A DNA stretch of 64,000 nt. It comes from Rhizobium leguminosarum. Lineage in GTDB: Bacteria > Pseudomonadota > Alphaproteobacteria > Rhizobiales > Rhizobiaceae. The notes under the pieces were generated by a model. That model had not been told where the DNA came from, searched no databases, and saw only the letters and a program-made list of their open reading frames with translations. How positions within the stretch are numbered: position 1 is the first letter of the stretch; each line of letters starts with the position of its first letter. The position numbers and the translations under genes were made by a program. Positions 1 to 7,723 of the stretch are shown here, one piece after another. The stretch lies in assembly GCF_001679785.1 (NCBI RefSeq), contig NZ_CP016286.1:2790001-2854000 (forward strand). Reading direction: 5' to 3'.

Positions 1-996
1 GAAAGAGACATCGCCAACAAATCCGCGGCGACACGCGCCGAAACCGCGCAGCAGGAGCAGGCCGCAAAACGCGCCGAGGAGGAAGCCCGCATCGCTTCCG
101 AACAGGCGATCGCCGAACGCGAGGCATCTGCCAAGCAGGCTCGCGAAAGCGCCAACATCGACGCCGCCCGCGCCGTCCAGCAACGCGAAACCGAAGCCAA
201 GCGTGACCTCCAGATCGTGGCACAGGAGAGCGCCATCGCCGTTGCCAACAAGAGCCGCGAAGAATCCGAAGCGAAGGCGGCTGCGGAAACGGCCCGCGCG
301 CTGGCGATAGCGGCGGAGGAAAAAGTCGGCACCGCCAAGGCGATCGAGATTGCCGAACGCGAAAAACAGATTGCCGTGATCGATGCGCGCAAGAAAGCCG
401 AGACGGAAGCGACTGCCGTCACCGTCGGCGCCGAAGCCGAAAAACAGGCGGCAAGCGACCAGGCCGAGGCCATCAAGACGCTGGCGACCGCCGAGGCGGA
501 TGCGGCGATCATCAAGGCCAAGGGCATTCTCGAAACCGGCAAGGCCGCGGCCGAGAGCGAGGCATTGCTCAACGACGCCCGCAACAAGCTGAGCTCTGCT
601 ATCATCGAGTTCGAGATCACCCGCGAACGGATCCGCATCATTCCGCAGGCGCTCGCCGAAGCGGTCAAGCCGATCGAGAAGATCTCGGATATCAGGATAT
701 TCGACACCGGCGGCATGCTTGGCCGTGGAAACGGAGCGGGCGGCGGAAACGGCATCGGGCTCGGCGAAGGACTGGCCGGCCAGCTCCTCTCCTACCAGGC
801 CAACAAACCGATCCTCGACAAATTGCTGAAGGAAGCCGGCTTCGAAGGCGACGATGCCATCTCATCCCTTCTTGGAAATCTCGATGGCGCAAAACCGGCA
901 AGACCGGCAATGCCCGCCGCAGCCCCGGTAAAGCCGGCAACCCCGACACATACGATCATCCCTCCGGCACCGAAGCAGGCACCAAAGAAGGACTGA
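1..996 (+). CDS. flotillin/SPFH-family protein, C-terminal part (5' end outside window)
   Basis: The frame is open from base 1 to a TGA at 994-996, giving 331 residues of a protein that starts upstream. Residues 1 to about 215 are a long, highly charged Ala/Glu/Lys heptad-like coiled coil, as in the flotillin rod. A Gly-rich stretch follows (about 240-260), then a short helical segment (ILDKLLKEAGF) and a Pro/Ala tail. Flotillins are membrane scaffold proteins with an N-terminal SPFH domain, which would lie outside this window. The first ATG inside (217) is not taken as the start because coding continues upstream without a break. Family assignment rests on the rod and tail only. Confidence 0.75.
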   Translation, partial: ERDIANKSAATRAETAQQEQAAKRAEEEARIASEQAIAEREASAKQARESANIDAARAVQQRETEAKRDLQIVAQESAIAVANKSREESEAKAAAETARALAIAAEEKVGTAKAIEIAEREKQIAVIDARKKAETEATAVTVGAEAEKQAASDQAEAIKTLATAEADAAIIKAKGILETGKAAAESEALLNDARNKLSSAIIEFEITRERIRIIPQALAEAVKPIEKISDIRIFDTGGMLGRGNGAGGGNGIGLGEGLAGQLLSYQANKPILDKLLKEAGFEGDDAISSLLGNLDGAKPARPAMPAAAPVKPATPTHTIIPPAPKQAPKKD

Positions 997-1020
997 TCGC
1001 CGCGCAAGCGGGTCTGGACT

Positions 1021-1070
1021 AGAACAGGATGATTTTAGGCCGGCTCGGCCTAAAATCTGAATCCTGTTCT
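1021..1070. repeat. 50-bp imperfect palindrome (possible terminator)
   Basis: Outer arms AGAACAGGAT/ATCCTGTTCT and inner arms GATTTTAGGCC/GGCCTAAAATC surround a 5-nt centre. It lies 24 bp after the flotillin-like stop, so it could end that transcript, although no T-run follows directly. The form is that of an interspersed rhizobial palindrome. Confidence 0.6.
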
Positions 1071-1083
1071 AAATTAAGTAGTT

Positions 1084-1133
1084 AGAGCATGATGTCGCCT
1101 GACAACTGCTCTCACTTTTCGGCATCATGCTCT
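1084..1133. repeat. rhizobial palindromic repeat overlapping a stop codon
   Basis: Arms AGAGCATGATG (1084-1094) and CATCATGCTCT (1123-1133) form a stem. Repeats of this kind, with a TTTTCGG segment between the arms, are from memory common between rhizobial genes. The right arm overlaps the stop codon of the metallophosphoesterase that ends at 1132. Confidence 0.6.
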
Positions 1134-1872
1134 ATCTCACCCAACCCGCTGCCAGCGCGTCTGCCCAGTCGGCACGGCCCCTTTCGGCGGCCAGTGCCGA
1201 CATCGCCATATGGTCATAGGCGACGGTTCGGAACTGCCATGTCCATCCGCCCGCCGCCTTTTCCAGAACGGCATAACTCGCCAGCGGATGGCCGGCCTCC
1301 ACCTTGTGGTAATAAGGCAGTTCGTCGTTATAGGCCGGGCAGCCGACGCTGCCGGGATTGACGATCAGGCGGCCATCGGAGAGGCGCACAGCGCGGGGAA
1401 TGTGGCTGTGGCCGCAGAGGATCAGCGGCAGGTCGACGCCTTCGGCCAATGCCTCGATCGCCTCGATCGGCTTCAGAAAAACGAAGCCCTCCGGCGAGAC
1501 CGCTTCCAGCCAGTAGAGATTGTCATCCTTCGGCGTCGCGTGGCAGAGATAGACCTCGCCGCGATAGACGATATCGAATGGCAGGTTTCGGATCCAACTA
1601 AGATGAGACGACGACAATTGACCGTAGGCGACCTCATCCGAAGCATGCATTGCCGCCGGATCCTGCTCGATCAGATAGCGGTCGTGATTGCCGCGGACCG
1701 ACGTCAGGCTAAGCGGCATCAGCAAGTCTGCGGTCTTGCCGGCATCGAGCGGGCCGCTGAAGAAATCTCCGAGATTGACGATCTCCTCGATCTCCTGCGC
1801 ACGAATATCAGCAAGCACGGCCTCAAGCGCCAGATGGTTGCCGTGGATATCGGCAATTGCCGCAAACCGCAT
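1132..1872 (-). CDS. metallophosphoesterase (calcineurin-like, YfcE/MJ0936 type)
   Basis: A 246-residue protein with the full two-metal phosphoesterase signature: DIHGN near the N-terminus, a GD motif (NLGDFF), RGNHD, a His (CHATP) and GHSH. The family hydrolyses phosphodiesters or phosphomonoesters in the cytoplasm; the substrate cannot be read from sequence. The start ATG at 1872 has AGGAAAGG about 8 nt upstream, and that ribosome-binding site lies inside the terminal repeat of the adjacent MITE-like element. No functional link to the neighbours is evident. Confidence 0.85.
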   Translation of the reverse strand: MRFAAIADIHGNHLALEAVLADIRAQEIEEIVNLGDFFSGPLDAGKTADLLMPLSLTSVRGNHDRYLIEQDPAAMHASDEVAYGQLSSSHLSWIRNLPFDIVYRGEVYLCHATPKDDNLYWLEAVSPEGFVFLKPIEAIEALAEGVDLPLILCGHSHIPRAVRLSDGRLIVNPGSVGCPAYNDELPYYHKVEAGHPLASYAVLEKAAGGWTWQFRTVAYDHMAMSALAAERGRADWADALAAGWVR

Positions 1873-1874
1873 TT

Positions 1875-2228
1875 CTAGAGCCTTTCCTGGTTAGATTGAA
1901 GCATTCTGTTGGCTCAAACGGAGTCGGATGGTCGACCGGCCGGCGCGCGTCGTAGCCAAGCTCTACGGCCAAGCCGGCCGGTCGATCAGCCGGCCCGTTT
2001 CAGCCAACCCTCCAGATTTGCCTGGCAAATCTGCAAGACTTTAGAATCGCCGGGCGCACCTATTGCTTCGCATAGCGAAGCAGTGCGGCCGGTGGGCCGG
2101 GCATCTTTGCGCCAGGACAAAGGCGATCGGCTCGGACGTACCACGAAGTATGCCCTTCGCCAATCGCCTCTGCCCTGACGAAAACCTGCTCCGGCAGAAT
2201 ACTGCAATCTGACCAGCAAAGGCTCTAG
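1875..2228. mobile_element. MITE-like palindromic element with about 34-bp terminal inverted repeats
   Basis: The left end (from CTAGAGCCTTTCCTGG at 1875) and the reverse complement of the right end (CTAGAGCCTTTGCTGG, ending 2228) match over about 34 bp with a few mismatches. A second nested pair (GGTCGACCGGCCGGC / GCCGGCCGGTCGA) lies inside. No transposase frame is present in the 354 bp. The element fills the gap between two genes: it supplies the ribosome-binding site of the phosphoesterase and contains the stop codon of uraH. A shorter relative lies at 34124-34232. Confidence 0.7.
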
Positions 2229-2581
2229 CTCCCTCGGTAGGTAGAATAGCCGTAGGGCGATATCAACAACGGCACATGGTAATGCGCCGTGACGTCGGCA
2301 ATGCCGAAGCGGATCGGCACGAGATCGAGGAAGGCGGGATGCGGCAGCGGCGTGCCGCTGGCCCTCAGATAATCGCCGGCGTGGAAGACCAGTTCATAGG
2401 TGCCGGCCCGAAAATTTTCGCCGATGAGGATGGGGCCGCCATCAACCCGGCCGTCGGCATTGGTCTCCACCGTCTTCAGATGCCTGCGAATCTCGCCGTC
2501 AAGCTGGAAAAGATCGATCCTCAAGCCCTCGGCCGGCTTGCCGAGAGCGGTGTCGAGAACATGTGTGGTCAGTCCGTTCAT
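2225..2581 (-). CDS. uraH: 5-hydroxyisourate hydrolase
   Basis: A 118-residue transthyretin-like protein. The N-terminal [13 protein letters not shown] and the C-terminal YRGS tetrapeptide are diagnostic of HIU hydrolase, which opens 5-hydroxyisourate to OHCU in urate breakdown. Length is typical. It is the last gene of the purine operon; its start overlaps the allA stop as ATGA. The TAG stop at 2225-2227 falls inside the terminal repeat of a MITE-like element, so the extreme C-terminus may have been reset by that insertion, although the conserved YRGS end is intact. Confidence 0.93.
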   Translation of the reverse strand: MNGLTTHVLDTALGKPAEGLRIDLFQLDGEIRRHLKTVETNADGRVDGGPILIGENFRAGTYELVFHAGDYLRASGTPLPHPAFLDLVPIRFGIADVTAHYHVPLLISPYGYSTYRGS

Positions 2582-3099
2582 GGGGCTGGCTCTTTGATGA
2601 TATAAGGGGTTTCGAAGAAGTATTCTTCCAGATTATTGTCCGGCCCGTCACGGTCGACGACCAGAAAATCTGAGGCTTGGCCGAGCGCCATCAGCGGATG
2701 GTGCCAGACGTTGCGGCGATAGTTCACGCCCTGGTCGCCGCGCGCCAGAAACACCTGCGGCCTGCCCGGGCGACCGTTCTCATCCTCGGAGACGACGACG
2801 AGAAAAGGACGGCCCGAGACCGGCGAGAAACTCTGGCTGCCGAAAGGATGGCGCTCCATCATGGTGACTTCATAGGGGAAGTTGCGCGGCTGGCCGCGAA
2901 AGAGGTTGATGATGACGCGCGCACCCTCGCCCGTCGCCTCGGTGGCGGCGAGCGCATGGAAACGCTCCGTCGTGCCGCCATTGATGAGCCGCATCGAGGC
3001 GGGGTCGGCTTCGATCACCTCGCCGAAGGGAGCAAAGGCGGATCTCGAAAGCCGACGGATGTCGAGATGTGGGGGCAATCGCTCACTCACCTTGGGCAT
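2578..3099 (-). CDS. allA: ureidoglycolate lyase/hydrolase
   Basis: 173 residues matching the AllA (ureidoglycolate amidohydrolase/lyase) cupin family, including FAPFGEVIE near the start, a central [15 protein letters not shown] segment and the terminal [10 protein letters not shown]. The product would act on ureidoglycolate after allantoate breakdown. An open frame extends further upstream, but homology begins near VSERLPPHL, so I use ATG 3099; a GTG at 3090 overlapping the upstream stop is an equally good start. Overlaps at both ends suggest translational coupling with the DUF86 gene and uraH. Confidence 0.88.
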   Translation of the reverse strand: MPKVSERLPPHLDIRRLSRSAFAPFGEVIEADPASMRLINGGTTERFHALAATEATGEGARVIINLFRGQPRNFPYEVTMMERHPFGSQSFSPVSGRPFLVVVSEDENGRPGRPQVFLARGDQGVNYRRNVWHHPLMALGQASDFLVVDRDGPDNNLEEYFFETPYIIKEPAP

Positions 3100-3445
3100 G
3101 CCAGTGACGGATGGCATCGATCGCGGAAAGAAGCTCCGGCAGCGTGCGATACGTCGCCTCCCAGATGTCGGAAGGATCGAGATCGAAGACGCCGTCGAGG
3201 ATACGGTTGCCCGTGCCGCAGATTTTCGTCCACGGCAGATCGGGATGCTCGCTCGCAAATTCCGGATGAGTCACCAGCAAGCGGGATGCCGCGGCACCGA
3301 TGGTGAAGTGGCAAAAGGTGACCGCCTTGAAAGTGAGCTTGTCCCCGGCGAACACCGCCCCATCCATTCCGCCGACGAAAGACAGCGCTTCGGATGCCGC
3401 CTCATACATCTCATTGAGATAGTCGATCGCGCGCCGCTCGTTCAT
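3083..3445 (-). CDS. DUF86/HepT-like protein with altered catalytic motif
   Basis: A 120-residue all-helical protein resembling the DUF86/HepT family. In HepT toxins a conserved R-x4-6-H motif sits before a G-Y/F-F segment; here the matching stretch reads [14 protein letters not shown], so both the Arg and the catalytic His appear replaced (His by Asp). No MNT antitoxin gene is next to it. It overlaps uraD by ATGA and runs into allA, so it is co-expressed with purine degradation genes. A structural or regulatory role in that operon is more likely than a toxin; this is inference. Confidence 0.65.
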   Translation of the reverse strand: MNERRAIDYLNEMYEAASEALSFVGGMDGAVFAGDKLTFKAVTFCHFTIGAAASRLLVTHPEFASEHPDLPWTKICGTGNRILDGVFDLDPSDIWEATYRTLPELLSAIDAIRHWHAQGE

Positions 3446-3942
3446 TCAACCTCCGGCAGCATCGTCGTAAGGCGCAGCAGCGCGATCCGCTCGACTTGCG
3501 CCGTCGCGGTCGCAAATTCCGCGTCCCTGCCATTGCCGATCCGTGTTTCGAAGGCCGACAGGATATCGTCCTTGCCGAGCCCCTTGACGGCGATGATGAA
3601 GGGAAAGCCGAATTTTTCGACATAGGCCGAATTGAGTTCGGTGAAGCGGGCATGTTCGGCCGGGCTCAGGCGGTCGAGACCGGCGGCGGACTGCTCCTTC
3701 CTGCTGTCTTCGGTGAGTTCGCCCGTTATCGCGAGGCGCCCGGCAAGGTCAGGATGGGCGCTGAGCACGCCGAGGCGCTCCTGCGGGCTTGCCGCCCGGA
3801 AGACGGCGGTTAGCGACGCATGCACGCCGGCTGCCGTCAGCGGCTCCGTCATGTGGCCGGCGTCATAGGCGCGCTCGGCGATGAAAGGCGAATGTTCAAA
3901 GACGCCGCCGAAGCGGGAAACGAAATCCTCGCGCGACATCAT
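3442..3942 (-). CDS. uraD: OHCU decarboxylase
   Basis: 166 residues with the family motifs FEHSPFIAERA, HPDLAGRLA, EQSAAGLDRL and KFGFPFIIAVKG. UraD decarboxylates 2-oxo-4-hydroxy-4-carboxy-5-ureidoimidazoline to S-allantoin. The frame is open further upstream, but the ATG at 3942 overlaps the puuE stop (TGATG), and a second ATG follows at 3939, so the shorter form is chosen. Its stop overlaps the next gene by ATGA. Confidence 0.92.
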   Translation of the reverse strand: MMSREDFVSRFGGVFEHSPFIAERAYDAGHMTEPLTAAGVHASLTAVFRAASPQERLGVLSAHPDLAGRLAITGELTEDSRKEQSAAGLDRLSPAEHARFTELNSAYVEKFGFPFIIAVKGLGKDDILSAFETRIGNGRDAEFATATAQVERIALLRLTTMLPEVE

Positions 3943-4865
3943 CAGAGCGCTTCCGGCTGATGGTGCTTGTGCCAATGCTCGGCGATCTCGATGCGGCGCG
4001 GAATCCAGACCTTGTCATGCTTCAGCACATATTCGATGAAGCGCTTCAGCGCTGCCGCCCGGCCGGGGCGTCCGACGAGGCGGCAATGCAATCCGACCGA
4101 CATCATCTTCGGGCTGCCCGCCTTGCCTTCCTCATAAAGCGTGTCGAAGGCATCCTTCAGATAGGTGAAGAACTGATCGCCGGCATTGAAGCCCTGCGGC
4201 GTCGCAAAACGCATGTCGTTGGTTTCGAGCGTATAGGGGATGATCAGGAAGGGTTTCCCGTCGACGCCCTTCACCCAATAGGGCAGGTCGTCGGCATAGG
4301 AATCGGAGGAATAGAGGAAACCGCCCTCCTCCTGCACCAGCCGAAGCGTATTGTCGGAAGGCTTGCCCTGATACAGGCCATAGGGCCGCTCACCGGTAAG
4401 TTCGGTATGCAGGCGCACCGCTTCGAGGATATGCTTGCGCTCCAGATCTTCAGGAAAATCCTTGTATTCCAGCCAGCGGTAACCGTGGCTGGCGATCTCC
4501 CAACCGGCCTCCTTCATCGCGGCGACGGCCTCGGGGTTGCGGGCCATCGCCAGCGTCACGCCGTAGACAGTTGCCTGCACCTTGAGATCGGTGAACATCC
4601 GCCAGAGCCGCCAGAAGCCGGCACGCGAACCATACTCATAGATCGATTCCATGTTGAGGTTGCGCTGCCCTGGCCAGGCGGCCGCACCGACGATCTCCGA
4701 CAGCAGGTTTTCGGAAGCAGTATCTCCGTCGAGGATCGAGCTTTCGCCGCCCTCCTCGTAGTTGATGACGAACTGCACGGCGATGCGTGCCTCGTCCGGC
4801 CATTTCGGATCGGGCGTCAGACGCCCGTAACCGACGAGATTGCGCGGATAAGTCTCGGATACCAT
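3942..4865 (-). CDS. puuE: allantoinase, PuuE (polysaccharide deacetylase-like) type
   Basis: 307 residues of the polysaccharide-deacetylase fold used by PuuE allantoinases: the N-terminal YPRNLVGYG, INYEEGGE, SHGYRW (metal-site region) and a late GLHCRLVGRPGR motif. The enzyme opens allantoin to allantoate without needing the classical DAL1-type allantoinase. ATG 4865 has AGAAGGTG about 7 nt upstream; a longer open frame to 4901 lacks such a site. It is the first gene of the tightly overlapped puuE-uraD-DUF86-allA-uraH set. Confidence 0.92.
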   Translation of the reverse strand: MVSETYPRNLVGYGRLTPDPKWPDEARIAVQFVINYEEGGESSILDGDTASENLLSEIVGAAAWPGQRNLNMESIYEYGSRAGFWRLWRMFTDLKVQATVYGVTLAMARNPEAVAAMKEAGWEIASHGYRWLEYKDFPEDLERKHILEAVRLHTELTGERPYGLYQGKPSDNTLRLVQEEGGFLYSSDSYADDLPYWVKGVDGKPFLIIPYTLETNDMRFATPQGFNAGDQFFTYLKDAFDTLYEEGKAGSPKMMSVGLHCRLVGRPGRAAALKRFIEYVLKHDKVWIPRRIEIAEHWHKHHQPEAL

Positions 4866-4980
4866 CAAATCACCTTCTGAAAAGACGGGGAACGGTAGCA
4901 TCCGCAGCTGGAATGTCGAGACGGAAACTGCTCCGCCGGATTTTGCCTTTACGACACAAGCCTTTAGCCCATCGGCAGAC

Positions 4981-5688
4981 TCAAGCGATTTTGCGCGCGC
5001 TGACCTTGCCCATCGGATGCAGCGAATGAACGCGGAAAGGGCCGCCAGTACCCTCCTCGATCATCAGCGCCACGTTCGAAACTGTGACAGGTTCGCAGAG
5101 GACAGGCTCGAAGATCGTCCGCAACGCCGGCTCGATGCGCGGCATGTCGATCGCGTTGACGGGGCCCGTCACCGGCATATGAAAGCGGAACTCCTCCATC
5201 ACATAGGGATTGCCCCAGCGATGCAGATTGGAAAATTGCGTCGCCGACAGCCCATCCGGATCGCTGCGTTCGATCTCGGCCTCGCTGAGCGGTGCGCGGA
5301 AACGATCGAATTCCTGCACGATCGCCGAGGCGAGATACTGGATCTGCTCGCAGGGCGTGCTCGGCAGCAGGCTGTAGAAATTGCCGAGCCGGGCGACTTC
5401 GATACGCGGAATCTGGAAGGGAACGAAGGTCCCGGAAAAACGCATGAGATCGCGCAAGAGTTGCGATTCGGGCATGTCGCGGGACAAGTGGAACGGTGCC
5501 TTCAAAACGCCGTGAAATCCGTAGCGCCGCGGCACGGCGGTATGGAAGGCGATCTCGTGAATGCCGAGGCCACGAACTGCCGGAGGCTCCATCATATCGC
5601 CCGAAAACACGTTTCGGCCAAGCCAATTGGCGGCCACGAGCGACAACGGGTCGCTCGCCGGAGGCGTGAAGCAAATGGCATAGCGCAT
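4981..5688 (-). CDS. DUF1045 family protein, 2H-phosphoesterase-like
   Basis: 235 residues matching DUF1045 (TIGR03223, a protein often found in phosphonate operons): MRYAICFTPPASDPL start, YGFHGVLKAPFHL, and late FRFHMPVTG. The two His motifs are spaced as in the 2H phosphodiesterase superfamily, although both lack the usual Thr (HGVLK, HMPVT), so activity is uncertain. No phosphonate genes are visible here. It lies 115 bp upstream of puuE on the same strand and may or may not share its transcript. Confidence 0.8.
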   Translation of the reverse strand: MRYAICFTPPASDPLSLVAANWLGRNVFSGDMMEPPAVRGLGIHEIAFHTAVPRRYGFHGVLKAPFHLSRDMPESQLLRDLMRFSGTFVPFQIPRIEVARLGNFYSLLPSTPCEQIQYLASAIVQEFDRFRAPLSEAEIERSDPDGLSATQFSNLHRWGNPYVMEEFRFHMPVTGPVNAIDMPRIEPALRTIFEPVLCEPVTVSNVALMIEEGTGGPFRVHSLHPMGKVSARKIA

Positions 5689-5802
5689 GCAATTTCCTCC
5701 ATCAAGGAAGTGAGCGCCGTTCAGATCCGGCGCTGTCGATGCGCAAGCAGATAGGTGATTTGCATGACAGAATAACGAAACGCAGCGGCGTCTAATTCAC
5801 GT

Positions 5803-6981
5803 TTAACGTGAAGCCACCGCAATATGGTTTGAAATCGCGAAACTTTCCGGCAGCAAAAATCCGCAGTCTGTATCGCCTGCGATACATATCGCCGCCTCCG
5901 CCAGCCGGTGGGCGAGGCCGAAACTGACCTTAAAGCCGCCGGTCAGCGCGATCAGGCGCCGGTGGTCGGGATGGCGACCGATCATCGGATCCCGATCGAT
6001 CGCCTTCGGGCGAAGCCCGGCCCAGCGCTCGACAATAGGGGCGTCGCGAAGCATCGGTACGATGTCGCGCGCCGCCTCGATCAGCACGTCGAGCTGGACG
6101 TCGGTGGATGTAGGATCGTCAAAACGGTTCTCACTGGTGCTGCCGATCGCCGCGTGCCCGCCTTCATGCGCTACGACATAGAGCCCGTCGAGGAAGATCG
6201 TCGGCAGCGCCGGGTCGATATCGGCTTTCAATAATGCCGCCTGCCCCTTGACCGGCTGGCCGAGCGGTTGTTTCAGCCCCGGCGTCAGGCCTTGCAGCAA
6301 CGGAAAGGACTGATGGCCGGCGGCCAGGATGCAGTGACTGAAAACGATGGTTTCGCCGTTGATTTCGGCCGTACCGCGATCGGGATCGAGGCCGGCAACC
6401 GTCGCATGCTCCAGAATGCGAACATGCTTTGCCCGCCGCAGGAAGGCGATGAGCGCTGCGACCAGCAAGCGGGGTGCAACGCGGGCGGCGAGCGTGTCGT
6501 GCACGAAGCCGCTCTCGCCGGCAGACGCCTTGATCCAACCGTCTACATCAGGCCTGTCGAGCACATGCCAGTGGAAGCGGCGCTCGCCCGCCCGCCAATG
6601 GCGTTCGGCGTCCTCGAAATGGCCGCGCGCTATTGTGTTGAGATGCGGCTTTGGCAGCGGGATCAGCCGTCCGGACCTGCGATAACCGGCAGAGAGTCCG
6701 GTCTCAGCTTCGAGAGCAGCGATCTCGGCTTCGAGCGAGACCAGCGCATCGAATTGGAACTGCTTCTTCTCCGACCACCGGTCCGGCATATGCGGCATCA
6801 GCGCGCCGAGCAGGCCGCCGCTTGCACCTTCGCCCAACCTGCCGGCGTCGGCAATAACGGCACGGATGCCTCGGCGCTCGGCATGGACGGCCGCCCAGAG
6901 CCCCATGATGCCGCCGCCGACGATCAGCAATTCTGAGGACGATTGACCTGAGACCGGCTGAGGACTATCGGCTTTTTCCAT
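5803..6981 (-). CDS. FAD-dependent oxidoreductase (DAAO/MnmC oxidase-like)
   Basis: 392 residues with an N-terminal Rossmann FAD site (IVGGGIMGLWAAVHAERRG, about 20-38) and the DAAO-fold end (LTGGFKVSFGLAHRLAE). This family includes glycine oxidase, D-amino acid dehydrogenases and the oxidase half of MnmC. Its neighbour is divergent and encodes the methyltransferase half of MnmC; the two start codons share the tetramer CATG at 6979-6982. A role in forming mnm5U at the tRNA wobble position is therefore plausible but inferred; a small-amine oxidase is the alternative. Confidence 0.75.
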   Translation of the reverse strand: MEKADSPQPVSGQSSSELLIVGGGIMGLWAAVHAERRGIRAVIADAGRLGEGASGGLLGALMPHMPDRWSEKKQFQFDALVSLEAEIAALEAETGLSAGYRRSGRLIPLPKPHLNTIARGHFEDAERHWRAGERRFHWHVLDRPDVDGWIKASAGESGFVHDTLAARVAPRLLVAALIAFLRRAKHVRILEHATVAGLDPDRGTAEINGETIVFSHCILAAGHQSFPLLQGLTPGLKQPLGQPVKGQAALLKADIDPALPTIFLDGLYVVAHEGGHAAIGSTSENRFDDPTSTDVQLDVLIEAARDIVPMLRDAPIVERWAGLRPKAIDRDPMIGRHPDHRRLIALTGGFKVSFGLAHRLAEAAICIAGDTDCGFLLPESFAISNHIAVASR

Positions 6982-7723
6982 GACAGACCTGAACCCCGAT
7001 CAGATTGGCGCAGGCGCCCCGCAGCCGCTCGAATGGCGCGACGGCGATATGCCCTATTCCACCGCCTTTGGCGATCATTTTTATTGCCAGACCGATGGGC
7101 GGCTGGAATGCGGCCATGTTTTTCTCGCCGGTAACGGCCTGCCGGAGCGCTGGAACGGGCGGCAGAGATTCCTGATCGGAGAACTCGGCTTCGGCACCGG
7201 ACTGAACTTCACTGAAACCTGGCGGCAATGGAAACTCCAGCGTGCAGACGGCCAGCACCTGCATTTCATCTCCTTCGAACTCCACCCGATGCGCGGCGAA
7301 GAAATCGGCCGGGCGCTGTCGCACTGGCCGGAGATCGATGCCGAACGCGAAGCGCTGACGGCGGCCTGGCCGGAAATACCGGCCGGTATCGTGCGCCTCG
7401 ATCTCGATGCCCATACGACGCTCAGCGTCGTATGCGGCCATGCCTTGGACAGCGTCGCCGCGGCCGAAGATGACTTCGACGCCTGGTATCTCGACGGCTT
7501 CGCCCCGTCGCGCAACAGCGATATGTGGTCGGAGCAGCTGATGCGGCTCGTCTGCGAGAAAAGCGCAGCCGGTGGCACCTTCGCCACCTATGCGGCGGCT
7601 GGCTTCGTGCGCCGCAACCTCATCGCCGCAGGCTTTGCCGTCGAGCGCCGCAAGGGCTTTGCCGGCAAGCGCGAAATGCTCTGCGGCGCCAAGGCGTCAG
7701 CCGATCAGCGTACAGATCAGTAG
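6980..7723 (+). CDS. mnmD: tRNA mnm5U-forming methyltransferase (MnmC N-domain, stand-alone MnmD)
   Basis: 247 residues equal to the methyltransferase half of MnmC: PLEWRDGDMPYSTAFGDHFY near the start, the SAM site GELGFGTGLNF, and WYLDGFAPSRNSDMW. It would methylate nm5U34 of tRNA. In E. coli this domain is fused to an FAD oxidase; here it stands alone, with an oxidase gene of the right family divergent and overlapping at the start codons. Its 3' end overlaps the convergent kinase gene by 7 bp. Confidence 0.88.
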   Translation: MTDLNPDQIGAGAPQPLEWRDGDMPYSTAFGDHFYCQTDGRLECGHVFLAGNGLPERWNGRQRFLIGELGFGTGLNFTETWRQWKLQRADGQHLHFISFELHPMRGEEIGRALSHWPEIDAEREALTAAWPEIPAGIVRLDLDAHTTLSVVCGHALDSVAAAEDDFDAWYLDGFAPSRNSDMWSEQLMRLVCEKSAAGGTFATYAAAGFVRRNLIAAGFAVERRKGFAGKREMLCGAKASADQRTDQ

